Part shown: piece by piece, positions 53,646 through 61,365 of the stretch | Position numbering within the stretch: the stretch's first letter is position 1 | Layout: each line of letters starts with the position of its first letter | Assembly (NCBI RefSeq): GCF_016908395.1 | Contig: NZ_JAFBDU010000006.1 | Coordinates: forward strand, 1 to 64,000 | DNA length: 64,000 bases | Source of the DNA: Metabacillus crassostreae | GTDB taxonomy: Bacteria > Bacillota > Bacilli > Bacillales > Bacillaceae | Reading direction: 5' to 3' | Translations under genes and position numbers: made by a program | The notes under the pieces: generated by a model | What the model was told of the DNA's origin: nothing | The model's database searches: none | Seen by the model: only the letters and a program-made list of their open reading frames with translations

Positions 53646-54153
53646 GAAGTTCTCTCAATAGGCAGCAGGATATCCACCCTGAGATAGCGTATTTCAATCG
53701 TTCAGTTTGTTTATTTTGTAGTTTTGCATTCTCTTATTGGTCATTTTGTCTTTTTTGAAGGCTTATAACTATAAGTGTGCTCCTAATTTTCTTAAAAACA
53801 AGTTTTATTTATAAAAGACAAGCTAAAAGGTTCCACGAATAGTTTTATAGTGATGTTTTCTTCAAGTTACTTTTACGAAAACAGACTTTAGCTAGTAAAT
53901 GATTTGTACCTCATTCGTGTTAATATTCGATCGAGGTATTACACCTAAAGTAAATATTTCTCCAAAAGTACGATACATAATGGTAAAAACAGTATAAATA
54001 TTGTACATTTGTATTAGATTGTAAATAACTGAAACCTTTGAATCGTTTCATTCGTATTATTGTAATCATACATAGTGCTAAAGTAGAAGGTTTTTATAAT
54101 AAGATCTCAATCAGAGATAGAGATCTTTAGAATTAAATTCAGGAGGAACATGT
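53646..54153. other. Intergenic region upstream of yueF
   Basis: About 500 bp of AT-rich non-coding DNA. The promoter of yueF should lie here. No riboswitch or family-1/2 repeat was recognised. Confidence 0.4.
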
Positions 54154-55269
54154 GTGTTTAAATCAAAAACTCATTTTTGGACTTTACAGATATTACTCGT
54201 ATTATTAATTGTTTATGTTGGTACAATGGTCTCTTTTTTATTTGAACCAATTATTGTGTTTGCAACAACACTTTTCTTTCCAATTCTAATTGCTGGGATT
54301 TTATTTTTTATTTTTAATCCTTTAGTTAGGATATTGGAGAAAAGTAAAGTGCCTAGAACACTTGCAATATTAATTCCGTATATTGTATTCATTGGTGTTG
54401 TATCAGCACTTGTTGCGTTTATAGGACCAATTGTTTCACAGCAAATTTCTGATTTAATAAGGAATTTCCCAAGATATGTAGAAGAATTCACAGAGTTTAT
54501 TATTAGCATGTCTAACAAAGAATGGTTTACTTGGGTAATGGAGCAGCAATATGTTTCTTTAACTCAAATAGAAGAAACATTAACAGGCTATGCAACAAGT
54601 CTTCCTGAGAACATTACAACAAGCTTCACAAGAGTTCTTGGTGTTGTTACGAATATTACTTTGACAGCTATTACTGTACCTTTTATTCTTTTTTATATGT
54701 TAAAAGACGGTCATAAGCTTCCTTCAACAGCTGTAAAAGTATTGCCAACAGCATATAGAAGTGAAGGATTAAAGATTCTTCAAGATTTATATGAAACATT
54801 AGCAGCATATATACAAGGTCAATTAATTGTCTCTTTAGCCGTAGGTTTAGGCTGTTTTATTGGTTATTCTATAATCGGACTCGAATATGCATTAGTTCTA
54901 GGAATTGTCGTTGCTGTTGCAAATATCATTCCATATCTAGGACCTTTTATTGGTGCTGCACCAGCTGTTGTGATTGCTTTACTTGATTCACCAACAAAGG
55001 CATTACTTGCAGCGTTAGTTGTAACAATTGTTCAACAAATTGATGGGAATTTTCTTTCACCACTTATTATTGGAAAACGACTCAATACACACCCTCTAAC
55101 AATCATTTTACTATTGATTGGAGCAGGTAGCTTTGGTGGTATTATTGGAATGATCCTGGCTGTCCCTACGTATGCAGTATTAAAGGCTGTCACATTACAT
55201 ATAATTCGATTGATTAAATTACGAAAGAAATATAAAGAAGAGTTGAAAACAGAAAAAGTAGAAGTTTAG
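54154..55269 (+). CDS. yueF: AI-2E family transporter YueF
   Basis: 371-residue AI-2E/PerM-family membrane protein with about eight helices. Landmarks are GILFFIFNPLVRILEKSKVPR, FIGPIVSQQISDLIRNFP, YIQGQLIVSLAVGLGCFIGY, VANIIPYLGPFIGAAPAVVIALLDSP and QQIDGNFLSPLIIGKRL. Substrate for this branch is unproven; some relatives export AI-2 or act as antiporters. GTG start with AGGAGGA 5-6 nt upstream. Confidence 0.9.
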   Translation: MFKSKTHFWTLQILLVLLIVYVGTMVSFLFEPIIVFATTLFFPILIAGILFFIFNPLVRILEKSKVPRTLAILIPYIVFIGVVSALVAFIGPIVSQQISDLIRNFPRYVEEFTEFIISMSNKEWFTWVMEQQYVSLTQIEETLTGYATSLPENITTSFTRVLGVVTNITLTAITVPFILFYMLKDGHKLPSTAVKVLPTAYRSEGLKILQDLYETLAAYIQGQLIVSLAVGLGCFIGYSIIGLEYALVLGIVVAVANIIPYLGPFIGAAPAVVIALLDSPTKALLAALVVTIVQQIDGNFLSPLIIGKRLNTHPLTIILLLIGAGSFGGIIGMILAVPTYAVLKAVTLHIIRLIKLRKKYKEELKTEKVEV

Positions 55270-55332
55270 GCAGAACTTCTTCTTCCTTAATTCCATATAA
55301 TGATTTTAGCTTGATAGGAAAAAGGAGGAGAA

Positions 55333-55557
55333 ATGATGCCTGCGTTTGTAGGACCAATTCAATTGAATGCTATAGGCAGAAGCGCAATGTTTACTGTAGG
55401 TGATTCTTTTGCTTTATCGCCAAAAAGTCAAAGTCAGTCATCTATTGGCTCTGGTGGAGCAAATACGGGTGATTTTATTGATACCCAGAATGTTTTCAAC
55501 ATAACAAATTTCTATGATGCTGATTTAATTGATCAAAGTGACTTTCTCAATATGTAA
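55333..55557 (+). CDS. yueG: GerPF/GerPA-like spore germination protein YueG
   Basis: 74-residue protein resembling small GerPA/GerPF proteins: PAFVGPIQLNAIGRSAMFTVGDSF, KSQSQSSIGSGGANTGDF and NVFNITNFYDADLIDQSDF. Such proteins sit in the spore coat and help germinants pass. AAAGGAGGAG precedes ATG 55333; the adjacent ATG 55336 is equally possible. Stand-alone, not in a gerP operon. Confidence 0.88.
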   Translation: MMPAFVGPIQLNAIGRSAMFTVGDSFALSPKSQSQSSIGSGGANTGDFIDTQNVFNITNFYDADLIDQSDFLNM

Positions 55558-55560
55558 AAC

Positions 55561-55598
55561 AAGAAAAAGGACTTTCTCCACGAAGTGTCCTTTTTCTT
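55561..55598 (+). terminator. Terminator of yueG
   Basis: AAGAAAAAGGAC pairs with GTCCTTTTTCTT (ending near 55598), a stem with T-rich 3' arm. Confidence 0.75.
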
Positions 55599-55634
55599 CG
55601 AATTTTTTACCAATGGAAACGAGGATGAAAAAAA

Positions 55635-55883
55635 GTGAAGATCAGAAAAGCCAATGTACATAGTGAAAATGAATTAATTACAAATGTTTATATTTATGAA
55701 AATAAACAGCAGGAGTATAGCCTGATTGCCATCCCCCAATTAGAATGGTCTACTATCATTGCTTATGAAGAGGATAGAAGTGTATTAAAAGATCGATTGT
55801 CCAATTCTTTATTAAAAAGAGTCACAAAATCACCAGCGGAAGAATTAATGAACAAAATAGTTCATTGGGTTGGAGAGATGTAA
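55635..55883 (+). CDS. yueH: YueH family protein
   Basis: 82-residue small protein with VYIYENKQQEYSLIAIPQLEWSTI and LKRVTKSPAEELMNKIVHWV, matching YueH. No signal or membrane segment; function unknown. GTG start, preceded by GAGGATG. Lies after yueG as in B. subtilis. Confidence 0.85.
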   Translation: MKIRKANVHSENELITNVYIYENKQQEYSLIAIPQLEWSTIIAYEEDRSVLKDRLSNSLLKRVTKSPAEELMNKIVHWVGEM

Positions 55884-55939
55884 TAGCTTAAACCACAGCA
55901 TTTCTTTATGCTCCAATAGTGCCTATTGTGATACTAATA

Positions 55940-55980
55940 AGGTTCCCGACCGAAGACCTGTCACGATCTGGGAACCTCTT
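55940..55980. terminator. Terminator between convergent yueH and hpaB
   Basis: AGGTTCCC (55940-55947) pairs with GGGAACCT (55970-55977), with inner pairing around GAC/GTC, followed by CTCTTT. Confidence 0.65.
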
Positions 55981-55986
55981 TCGCTA

Positions 55987-57432
55987 TTAAGACTTGATGT
56001 TTAAGAAATTATTCACATGATCGATATAATCATCACGAGGATACCCATTGTATAATTTTGTTGCTAAGCGAACAGGATCACCGAAAAAGTACCGCTCATA
56101 TTGTGTTTGCCTCGTTCCAAAGCTGCTCATTGTTAAATCCCATACTAATCTCAAAATTTTAGTTTTCGTTACAGCTTCACAAGCTGTTCCTTGATAGTAA
56201 AGCTCAAGGTCATTGAACAAGCAAGACTCAAAATCCTCCTGTGATGGAATCGAAACTAACCCACCAGCACCAAGTAATTGTAAAATTTCAACCATACGAG
56301 GATATAGCTTTGGGAATATATTGACTGCTACAAATAAGGAATCAGCATGTGGCACCAGAGTACCCCATTCATCTTCAGCAGCTAAAAGCTCAGCACGATC
56401 TAATAAAGCCTTCATAGATTCTAAGCCTATAATCATTTCACTAATTTTTTCATGAACATGTTGATATTCTGATAAATTTAATAGCTTCACCATGGATTGT
56501 GCAATTCCTAGAATAAATTCTGCTTTTGTTATTTGACGAATAACAACTTGATGTAATGTGTGAGCTGTAAAACTACTACGAGAAAATAACTTCATAGCAA
56601 TATCTTGGCGATGATAAAAATAAACATTCTCCCATGGGACGAATACATTGTCGAAAATAAGCATTGTATCCATCTCGTGGAACCGAGATGAAAGCGGGTA
56701 ATTAAAACTAGAATCTCCTTCCCAAAAGGATTCACGACATAAAAACTTTACACCATCTGCATTACTTGGAATACTAACGCAAAATGATTGCTCATCATCA
56801 TTAAGTTTACCTCCGGAAGGAAACAAGATGATTTCGTCTGTCATACCACCCTGTGTTGCTAAAAGTCTAGCTCCCTTAATATACACACCGTCATTATTTT
56901 TCTTTATTATTCTAGCAGCTATAGGTTGAGTAGGTGATTCTTCATAGGTAACGGAACGATTTATTTGAGGATTGATAAAGCTATGTGTGAAGGAGAGATC
57001 TTGTTCACGAGCTCTTTCATAAAGGTTTATTAAATTTTGAGTAAACTGTTCATCCTGATCTGATAAGATGCTTGCTGAAGCTGTTAAAGTCATAATAACG
57101 GTATTTAAATAATCGGGAGTTCTCCCCATCATTCCAGATGTTTCAAAAGCCCAGGTTTTTATCATATGCCTTCTTGCTTCTAAGTCTTCTTTTGTTTTTG
57201 GTTGTAAAAAAGAAAGTCCTACGCGGTTATCTGTTTTAGGAGATTTATAGGTCATTTTGTCAATTAATTCAGGCTTTACTTGTAGATCATATAAGGAGGC
57301 CTTTGTGAGTAATGCTCCTTTATAAACAGGGTGTTCACACATATCCTCGGTGATTTTTTGTCCTTTAATCCAAACATTTGGTTTTAATTTTCTCATTCTG
57401 GCTAAGTACTGTTCACCATTAATTGCAGGCAA
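55987..57432 (-). CDS. hpaB: 4-hydroxyphenylacetate 3-monooxygenase, oxygenase component
   Basis: 481-residue FADH2-dependent aromatic hydroxylase of the HpaB family. MPAINGEQYLARMRKLKPNVWIKGQKI at the N-terminus, IKGARLLATQGGMTDEIILFPSG in the middle, WENVYFYHRQDIAM, and RQTQYERYFFGDPVR near the end. It needs a flavin reductase (HpaC), none of which is adjacent. The TTG at 57432 is chosen: AAGGAG lies 9 nt upstream and the family N-terminus fits, although the frame is open to 57564. It occupies the yueI/pncA/pncB position of B. subtilis. Confidence 0.88.
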   Translation of the reverse strand: MPAINGEQYLARMRKLKPNVWIKGQKITEDMCEHPVYKGALLTKASLYDLQVKPELIDKMTYKSPKTDNRVGLSFLQPKTKEDLEARRHMIKTWAFETSGMMGRTPDYLNTVIMTLTASASILSDQDEQFTQNLINLYERAREQDLSFTHSFINPQINRSVTYEESPTQPIAARIIKKNNDGVYIKGARLLATQGGMTDEIILFPSGGKLNDDEQSFCVSIPSNADGVKFLCRESFWEGDSSFNYPLSSRFHEMDTMLIFDNVFVPWENVYFYHRQDIAMKLFSRSSFTAHTLHQVVIRQITKAEFILGIAQSMVKLLNLSEYQHVHEKISEMIIGLESMKALLDRAELLAAEDEWGTLVPHADSLFVAVNIFPKLYPRMVEILQLLGAGGLVSIPSQEDFESCLFNDLELYYQGTACEAVTKTKILRLVWDLTMSSFGTRQTQYERYFFGDPVRLATKLYNGYPRDDYIDHVNNFLNIKS

Positions 57433-57637
57433 TTTAAACAACTCCTTACCAACTGAATACATACCTACTATATGGCTTTTCATAGAAAGTGGTGCAGAGC
57501 TTAGATTCCTTGAAAATATTGTATGAAATTGATGAACGAAAGAAAGAGGGATTTTGATAAGCAAAACGGAATAATTTTAAATAATTGGCTACGATGTAAT
57601 TTAAGAATAGGTGTAAGGAGTAATTTATTTAAAAATA

Positions 57638-57653
57638 TTGGAAACGTTTTCTT
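57638..57653. promoter_or_regulatory. cre-like site between hpaB and the 39-aa gene
   Basis: TTGGAAACGTTTTCTT has the central AACG/CGTT and TGNAANCG pattern of CcpA sites, with T rather than A at the last conserved position. It lies about 205 bp upstream of the hpaB start and 65 bp upstream of the small gene, and would fit carbon control of aromatic hydroxylation. Confidence 0.45.
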
Positions 57654-57717
57654 TTTGTTTATTTTTATTCACCATGGCAAGAATAATTAATGTGTTTTTA
57701 TTAGAAAGGTGTGATAA

Positions 57718-57837
57718 ATGATGCATGAAGAGAATTTTTTTAAAGGTATGTTATGGGCATCTTTATTGAGTATTCCATTATGGCTTTCATTTTTGGGATG
57801 GCTTAAACTGACCATTAGATTCTTTAATCATTTTTAA
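57718..57837 (+). CDS. 39-aa predicted membrane peptide
   Basis: MMHEENFFKGMLWASLLSIP... with one membrane helix (about residues 9-29, including ASLLSIPLWLSFLGWL) and a basic/aromatic end (RFFNHF). AAAGGTG lies 6 nt before ATG 57718 (ATG 57721 follows). Single acidic N-terminal patch. No family recognised. Coding is supported by the Shine-Dalgarno and composition only. Confidence 0.55.
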   Translation: MMHEENFFKGMLWASLLSIPLWLSFLGWLKLTIRFFNHF

Positions 57838-57983
57838 CATATAATAAATTTAAAAGCCCCCCAATATTAGGTTAATTTCCCTATAAAAGTGAATATATTT
57901 CTAATTTTAGTAAATTATTGTGAAATATATAGTAGAATAGGTGAAGGATGAGTATATGATTCATATTTTTGGGGGTCAAATAG

Positions 57984-59204
57984 ATGGAAGTGTTTGTTGC
58001 GCGTCAACCGATCTTGAATAGTAATGAAGACGTTATAGCTTATGAGCTTTTATATAGAGGAAGCAATGAAAATGTTTTTCCGAATATTGATGGTGATAGA
58101 GCTACTACAGAGGTAATCATTAATAGCTTTTTAAATATTGGGATGCAGGATTTATCTGAGGGGAAGAAGTGCTTTATTAATTTTACAGGAGCACTATTAA
58201 AGTCTAAGCTACCTACTTTTTTTAACCCAAGCTCTATTGTTGTTGAAATTTTGGAAAACATTGAGATAAATGAAGAGTTAGTTTTAATATGCAAAGAATT
58301 AAAGCAATTGGGATATACCATTGCATTGGATGATTTTAAAGTGCAAGAATCTGCTAAACTTTTGCCTTTGCTTTTAAAATATATCGATATAATAAAAGTG
58401 GATTTTATGCAATCATCAAGAAATGAGATCTTGTCAATTGTGAATAAATATCGTTCATTAAACATACAATTATTGGCTGAAAAAGTAGAAACTAGAGATG
58501 ATTTCATTTTCGCTAAAAAAATTGGCTATACCTTGTTTCAAGGGTACTTTTTTAGTAAGCCAATCATCATTTCTAGTCATGATGTACCAATGTACTTAAA
58601 AACGTATTATCATATTTTAGCTGAAATATCTAAGACAGATCCAAATATAGATGTGATATCTTCTAATATCGAGCATGATATTTCTTTATCGTATAAGTTG
58701 TTAAAACTCATTAATTCACCTGCATTTCGTCCGATAAATAAGATCAAATCGATTAAACAAGCTATTGTATTATTAGGACTAAATGAGTTAAAAAAGTGGA
58801 TCTATGTTCTTTCTTTGAAAAATATAAAAAATGTAAAAGACTCAAAAATGGATGAAGTTATTAAAATGTCTTTAGTACGCGCAAAATTATGTGAGCTACT
58901 TGCTGTAAAGACTGGTAATAGGCTGTCAGCACCGTATATGCTAACTGGACTTTTTTCTTTAATAGATACATTGCTACATAGAGATTTAAATGATGTATTA
59001 AGTGAATTGCCGTTATCAGAAGAAATTCAAGATGCACTTCTTGGCAAAGATAATAACCTCAACAAAGTATTATCGTGGGCATTACAAATCGAACAAGCTA
59101 ATTGGGAGTTAGAAGGAATAGAATTATCTAAAGAAGAGATTAATAGATATTATGTAACGGCAATAGATTGGGCTACACATTTAATGGAATTTGATGAGAA
59201 TTGA
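57984..59204 (+). CDS. yuxH: c-di-GMP phosphodiesterase YuxH (EAL-HDOD)
   Basis: 406 residues. N-terminal EAL domain (about 1-200): VFVARQPILNSNEDVIAYELLYRG (ExLxR), INFTG (Asn), VEILENI (Glu), ALDDFKVQ (DD), IDIIKVDFM (Lys), LAEKVET (Glu) and FQGYFFSKP (Gln). The C-terminal HDOD domain (about 205-390) has LSYKLLKLINSPAF and KQAIVLLGLNELKKWI. In B. subtilis YuxH (PdeH) is the main c-di-GMP phosphodiesterase affecting motility. ATG with GGGGGTC upstream. Confidence 0.93.
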   Translation: MEVFVARQPILNSNEDVIAYELLYRGSNENVFPNIDGDRATTEVIINSFLNIGMQDLSEGKKCFINFTGALLKSKLPTFFNPSSIVVEILENIEINEELVLICKELKQLGYTIALDDFKVQESAKLLPLLLKYIDIIKVDFMQSSRNEILSIVNKYRSLNIQLLAEKVETRDDFIFAKKIGYTLFQGYFFSKPIIISSHDVPMYLKTYYHILAEISKTDPNIDVISSNIEHDISLSYKLLKLINSPAFRPINKIKSIKQAIVLLGLNELKKWIYVLSLKNIKNVKDSKMDEVIKMSLVRAKLCELLAVKTGNRLSAPYMLTGLFSLIDTLLHRDLNDVLSELPLSEEIQDALLGKDNNLNKVLSWALQIEQANWELEGIELSKEEINRYYVTAIDWATHLMEFDEN

Positions 59205-59324
59205 TAACTCTCAATTTGAATGTAAAATAAAAAAGGAATACAGTAAACTTTATAGAATTATTAAAGATAAATAAACTTCCTTGTTCAAACTTCGAGTTGT
59301 TAAACTAAAGGAGGTCTTCACTCT

Positions 59325-59549
59325 ATGGGAGGGCAACCAACTTTTTTTGTGTTAGATGATAAAATGGTTGCAGTATTTTCGGTGTTGCAGAATAATTGCG
59401 AAGTGAAAATGGAATGCTTATTTTCTAAAACAGGAATTGAGGATTACACCTTAGAGTATTATGGACCTTTAGAACAGAAATCAGAGTTAATCAAATTAGC
59501 AGTATCAAAAGCACAAAGTATATTTAATGAAAATGTTTTTTCAGTTTAG
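59325..59549 (+). CDS. Small conserved-looking protein of unknown function
   Basis: 74 residues, MGGQPTFFVLDDKMVAVFSV..., mixed beta/alpha with two cysteines (NNCEVKMECLF). AAAGGAGG precedes the ATG by about 10 bp, so it is probably translated. It lies between yuxH and degQ, where B. subtilis has yuzC, but I do not recognise a match. No signal or membrane segment. Confidence 0.65.
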   Translation: MGGQPTFFVLDDKMVAVFSVLQNNCEVKMECLFSKTGIEDYTLEYYGPLEQKSELIKLAVSKAQSIFNENVFSV

Positions 59550-59561
59550 GTTAGGTTGAAG

Positions 59562-59595
59562 AGAGACTAAAACGAAAATGTTTAGTCTCTTTTCT
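59562..59595 (+). terminator. Terminator upstream of the degQ region
   Basis: AGAGACTAAA (59562-59571) pairs with TTTAGTCTCT (59581-59590), followed by TTTTC. Confidence 0.8.
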
Positions 59596-59743
59596 TTTTA
59601 TTTTGGTTACTTACTTTCATTAAGACCCCTCAAAAAGACAGGTAGATAACGTATCCTTTAAAAGTCATAGTGATTTCCAAATTCTCACATAAAGGCAATT
59701 CTTTGTACATCGAAAATATATATTTTGGACTATTGCGTTTCTA

Positions 59744-59759
59744 TTGCGGTATCACGCAT
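59744..59759 (+). promoter_or_regulatory. ComA-box-like site upstream of degQ
   Basis: TTGCGG-TATC-ACGCAT matches the ComA box TTGCGG-N4-CCGCAA fully in the first half and at four of six positions in the second, with the exact 4-bp spacer. A further TTGCGT lies just upstream at 59733. A TATAAT at 59816-59821 with a poor -35 fits an activator-dependent promoter. B. subtilis degQ is a ComA target. Confidence 0.65.
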
Positions 59760-59881
59760 TGAGTATTACGAATTATTTTCGGTGAAAATTGTCCTGATAT
59801 AGCGTAGTATTTAACTATAATCAATTAACATATAAGTTGGCCCTGCATTCGCGCTTACCAACATTTAAGGAGGGTGAAATA

Positions 59882-60022
59882 GTGGATCAGCAAAAAATTG
59901 AAGAAATGACAAAGCTGCTACTACAAATCGAGCAAGAACTAAAAGAAACGAAGCAATCACTTCTATCTATAAATGAGAGTATTGATAAATATGATAAATA
60001 TGCATTTCTAAATGTATCTTAA
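59882..60022 (+). CDS. degQ: DegQ, small regulator of DegS-DegU
   Basis: 46 residues, exactly the B. subtilis DegQ length, with the family pattern KIEEMTKLLLQIEQELKETK, SLLSINESIDKYDKYAF. DegQ stimulates phosphotransfer from DegS to DegU and so exoenzyme and exopolymer production. GTG start at 59882, 7-8 nt after AAGGAGGGTG. Located next to comQ, as in B. subtilis, with a ComA-like box upstream. Confidence 0.92.
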   Translation: MDQQKIEEMTKLLLQIEQELKETKQSLLSINESIDKYDKYAFLNVS

Positions 60023-60025
60023 AGA

Positions 60026-60051
60026 ACTTAGCTCCTGCTAAGTTTTTTTTT
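60026..60051 (+). terminator. Terminator of degQ
   Basis: ACTTAGC (60026-60032) pairs with GCTAAGT (60037-60043) around TCCT, followed by T8. Confidence 0.88.
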
Positions 60052-60244
60052 ATAAAATTAATAGATTATGACCTTTTTACGTAGTTTTGGTGTCTAGTGC
60101 AATCGCTAGACCAAGGGCTTGTGTTTTTCTTAATATTAACATTGACATATATTGGTGAATTAGGTGAAAATATAATAGATTAGTTGTAAGAATATGCTTT
60201 TGCTACTAAACTAATTAGTAATATAGTAATATATAGCAAAAGGG

Positions 60245-61201
60245 GTGGGTGGTATAGAAAATATTGAGTCCAATCGTATTAAAGAAACGATGTTGAATTT
60301 AATTACTACTCAGCTACAAAATGATGGACTTAAAAGCTTAATATTTTCTTTCCTTACAAATAAAGAAGAAATGAATTTTGCTAACCTTACTATTTTACAT
60401 CACCAAATATTTGATAGGAAAGATCCAGAACTTCTGAATTTAGCAGCAGCTGTTGAACTTTTGGTATTATCATTTGATATTTTTGATGATCTAGAAGATT
60501 TAGACAATACAGAAGAGCCTTGGATGAAGATTGATCATTCAATAGCCTTGAACGCTGCAACAATATTGTATACGTTAAGTCAGCAAACAGTATTATCACT
60601 TTCTTCACCATTTAAGCATCAAATCCTAGCATCGCTTCTAAAATACTCCATACAGGCTATGGAAGGACAACATGACGATTTGGAAGATAACATTTCTTCT
60701 GAAGAAGATTGTTTACAAATGATGAAGTTAAAATCAGGATCACTTATTGCTTTAGCATCAGTATGTGGAATGCAATTGGCAGGAGAAAATGACAAATTAG
60801 TTGAAGAGTATGCATACCAAATTGGCATTGCTGCACAAACAGATAATGACTTTAGAGATTTATTTAATCCCTTGAAGAATGATATGAAAAATCAAAAAAA
60901 ATCATTAGCAGTTCTCTACTTACAAAGAAATTATAATGAACACGCAATCGATTTGCTCAAATTTTATCAAAGTGGATTAGACATTAAAGACCAGTTTGGA
61001 AGCATAGAAAATTATAAACAAAAGCTTTTAGATTCAGGAGTCATGCAATATCTAAATGTCGTAAAGCAAATTGCTATAAACAGAGCTTCAAGAATGATAG
61101 ACAATTTAAACATAAATAGTGAACATAAAGAGTTTGTTAAATCAAATTTAATTATTAAAAAACATAATATAGGGAGAGATCATTCATGCAGGAAATCGTA
61201 A
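60245..61201 (+). CDS. comQ: ComX prenyltransferase ComQ
   Basis: 318-residue isoprenyl-synthase-fold protein that modifies the ComX tryptophan with a prenyl group. The first Asp-rich motif is DIFDDLEDLDN (DDxxD at residues 81-85); the second is QTDNDFRDLFN (about 198-208), and both are needed for Mg2+-diphosphate binding. GTG 60245 with AAAAGGGG upstream is weakly spaced; ATG 60290 is an alternative. The 3' end overlaps comX by 16 bp, typical of comQX. No ComA box was found in the 200 bp upstream. Confidence 0.93.
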   Translation: MGGIENIESNRIKETMLNLITTQLQNDGLKSLIFSFLTNKEEMNFANLTILHHQIFDRKDPELLNLAAAVELLVLSFDIFDDLEDLDNTEEPWMKIDHSIALNAATILYTLSQQTVLSLSSPFKHQILASLLKYSIQAMEGQHDDLEDNISSEEDCLQMMKLKSGSLIALASVCGMQLAGENDKLVEEYAYQIGIAAQTDNDFRDLFNPLKNDMKNQKKSLAVLYLQRNYNEHAIDLLKFYQSGLDIKDQFGSIENYKQKLLDSGVMQYLNVVKQIAINRASRMIDNLNINSEHKEFVKSNLIIKKHNIGRDHSCRKS

Positions 61202-61344
61202 ACTTTTTAATTGAAAATCCAGAAGTACTAGAGAAAGTAGTTAATGGACAAGCTAGCTTACTTGGTGTAGATATTGAGGATGTATTAGGGTTGGTTGAAG
61301 GAATTGTTGGCTCTGGAACTTTGAAGAATTATTATTGGATTTAA
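61186..61344 (+). CDS. comX: ComX pheromone precursor
   Basis: 52-residue pre-pheromone. The N-terminal part MQEIVNFLIENPEVLEKVVNG matches the conserved ComX leader; the C-terminal part GSGTLKNYYWI is the variable region, with the single Trp at position 51, next to the last residue. ComQ would prenylate this Trp, and a C-terminal fragment of about 5-10 residues would be the secreted signal. AGGGAGAG lies 5-6 nt upstream of the ATG, inside comQ. comP follows after 21 bp. Confidence 0.93.
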   Translation: MQEIVNFLIENPEVLEKVVNGQASLLGVDIEDVLGLVEGIVGSGTLKNYYWI

Positions 61345-61365
61345 CATAGATGAAAGGTGTTTTTA

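Noticed and set aside
58040-58507. 155-codon minus-strand frame within yuxH
   Set aside because: Antisense shadow of a well-supported EAL domain.
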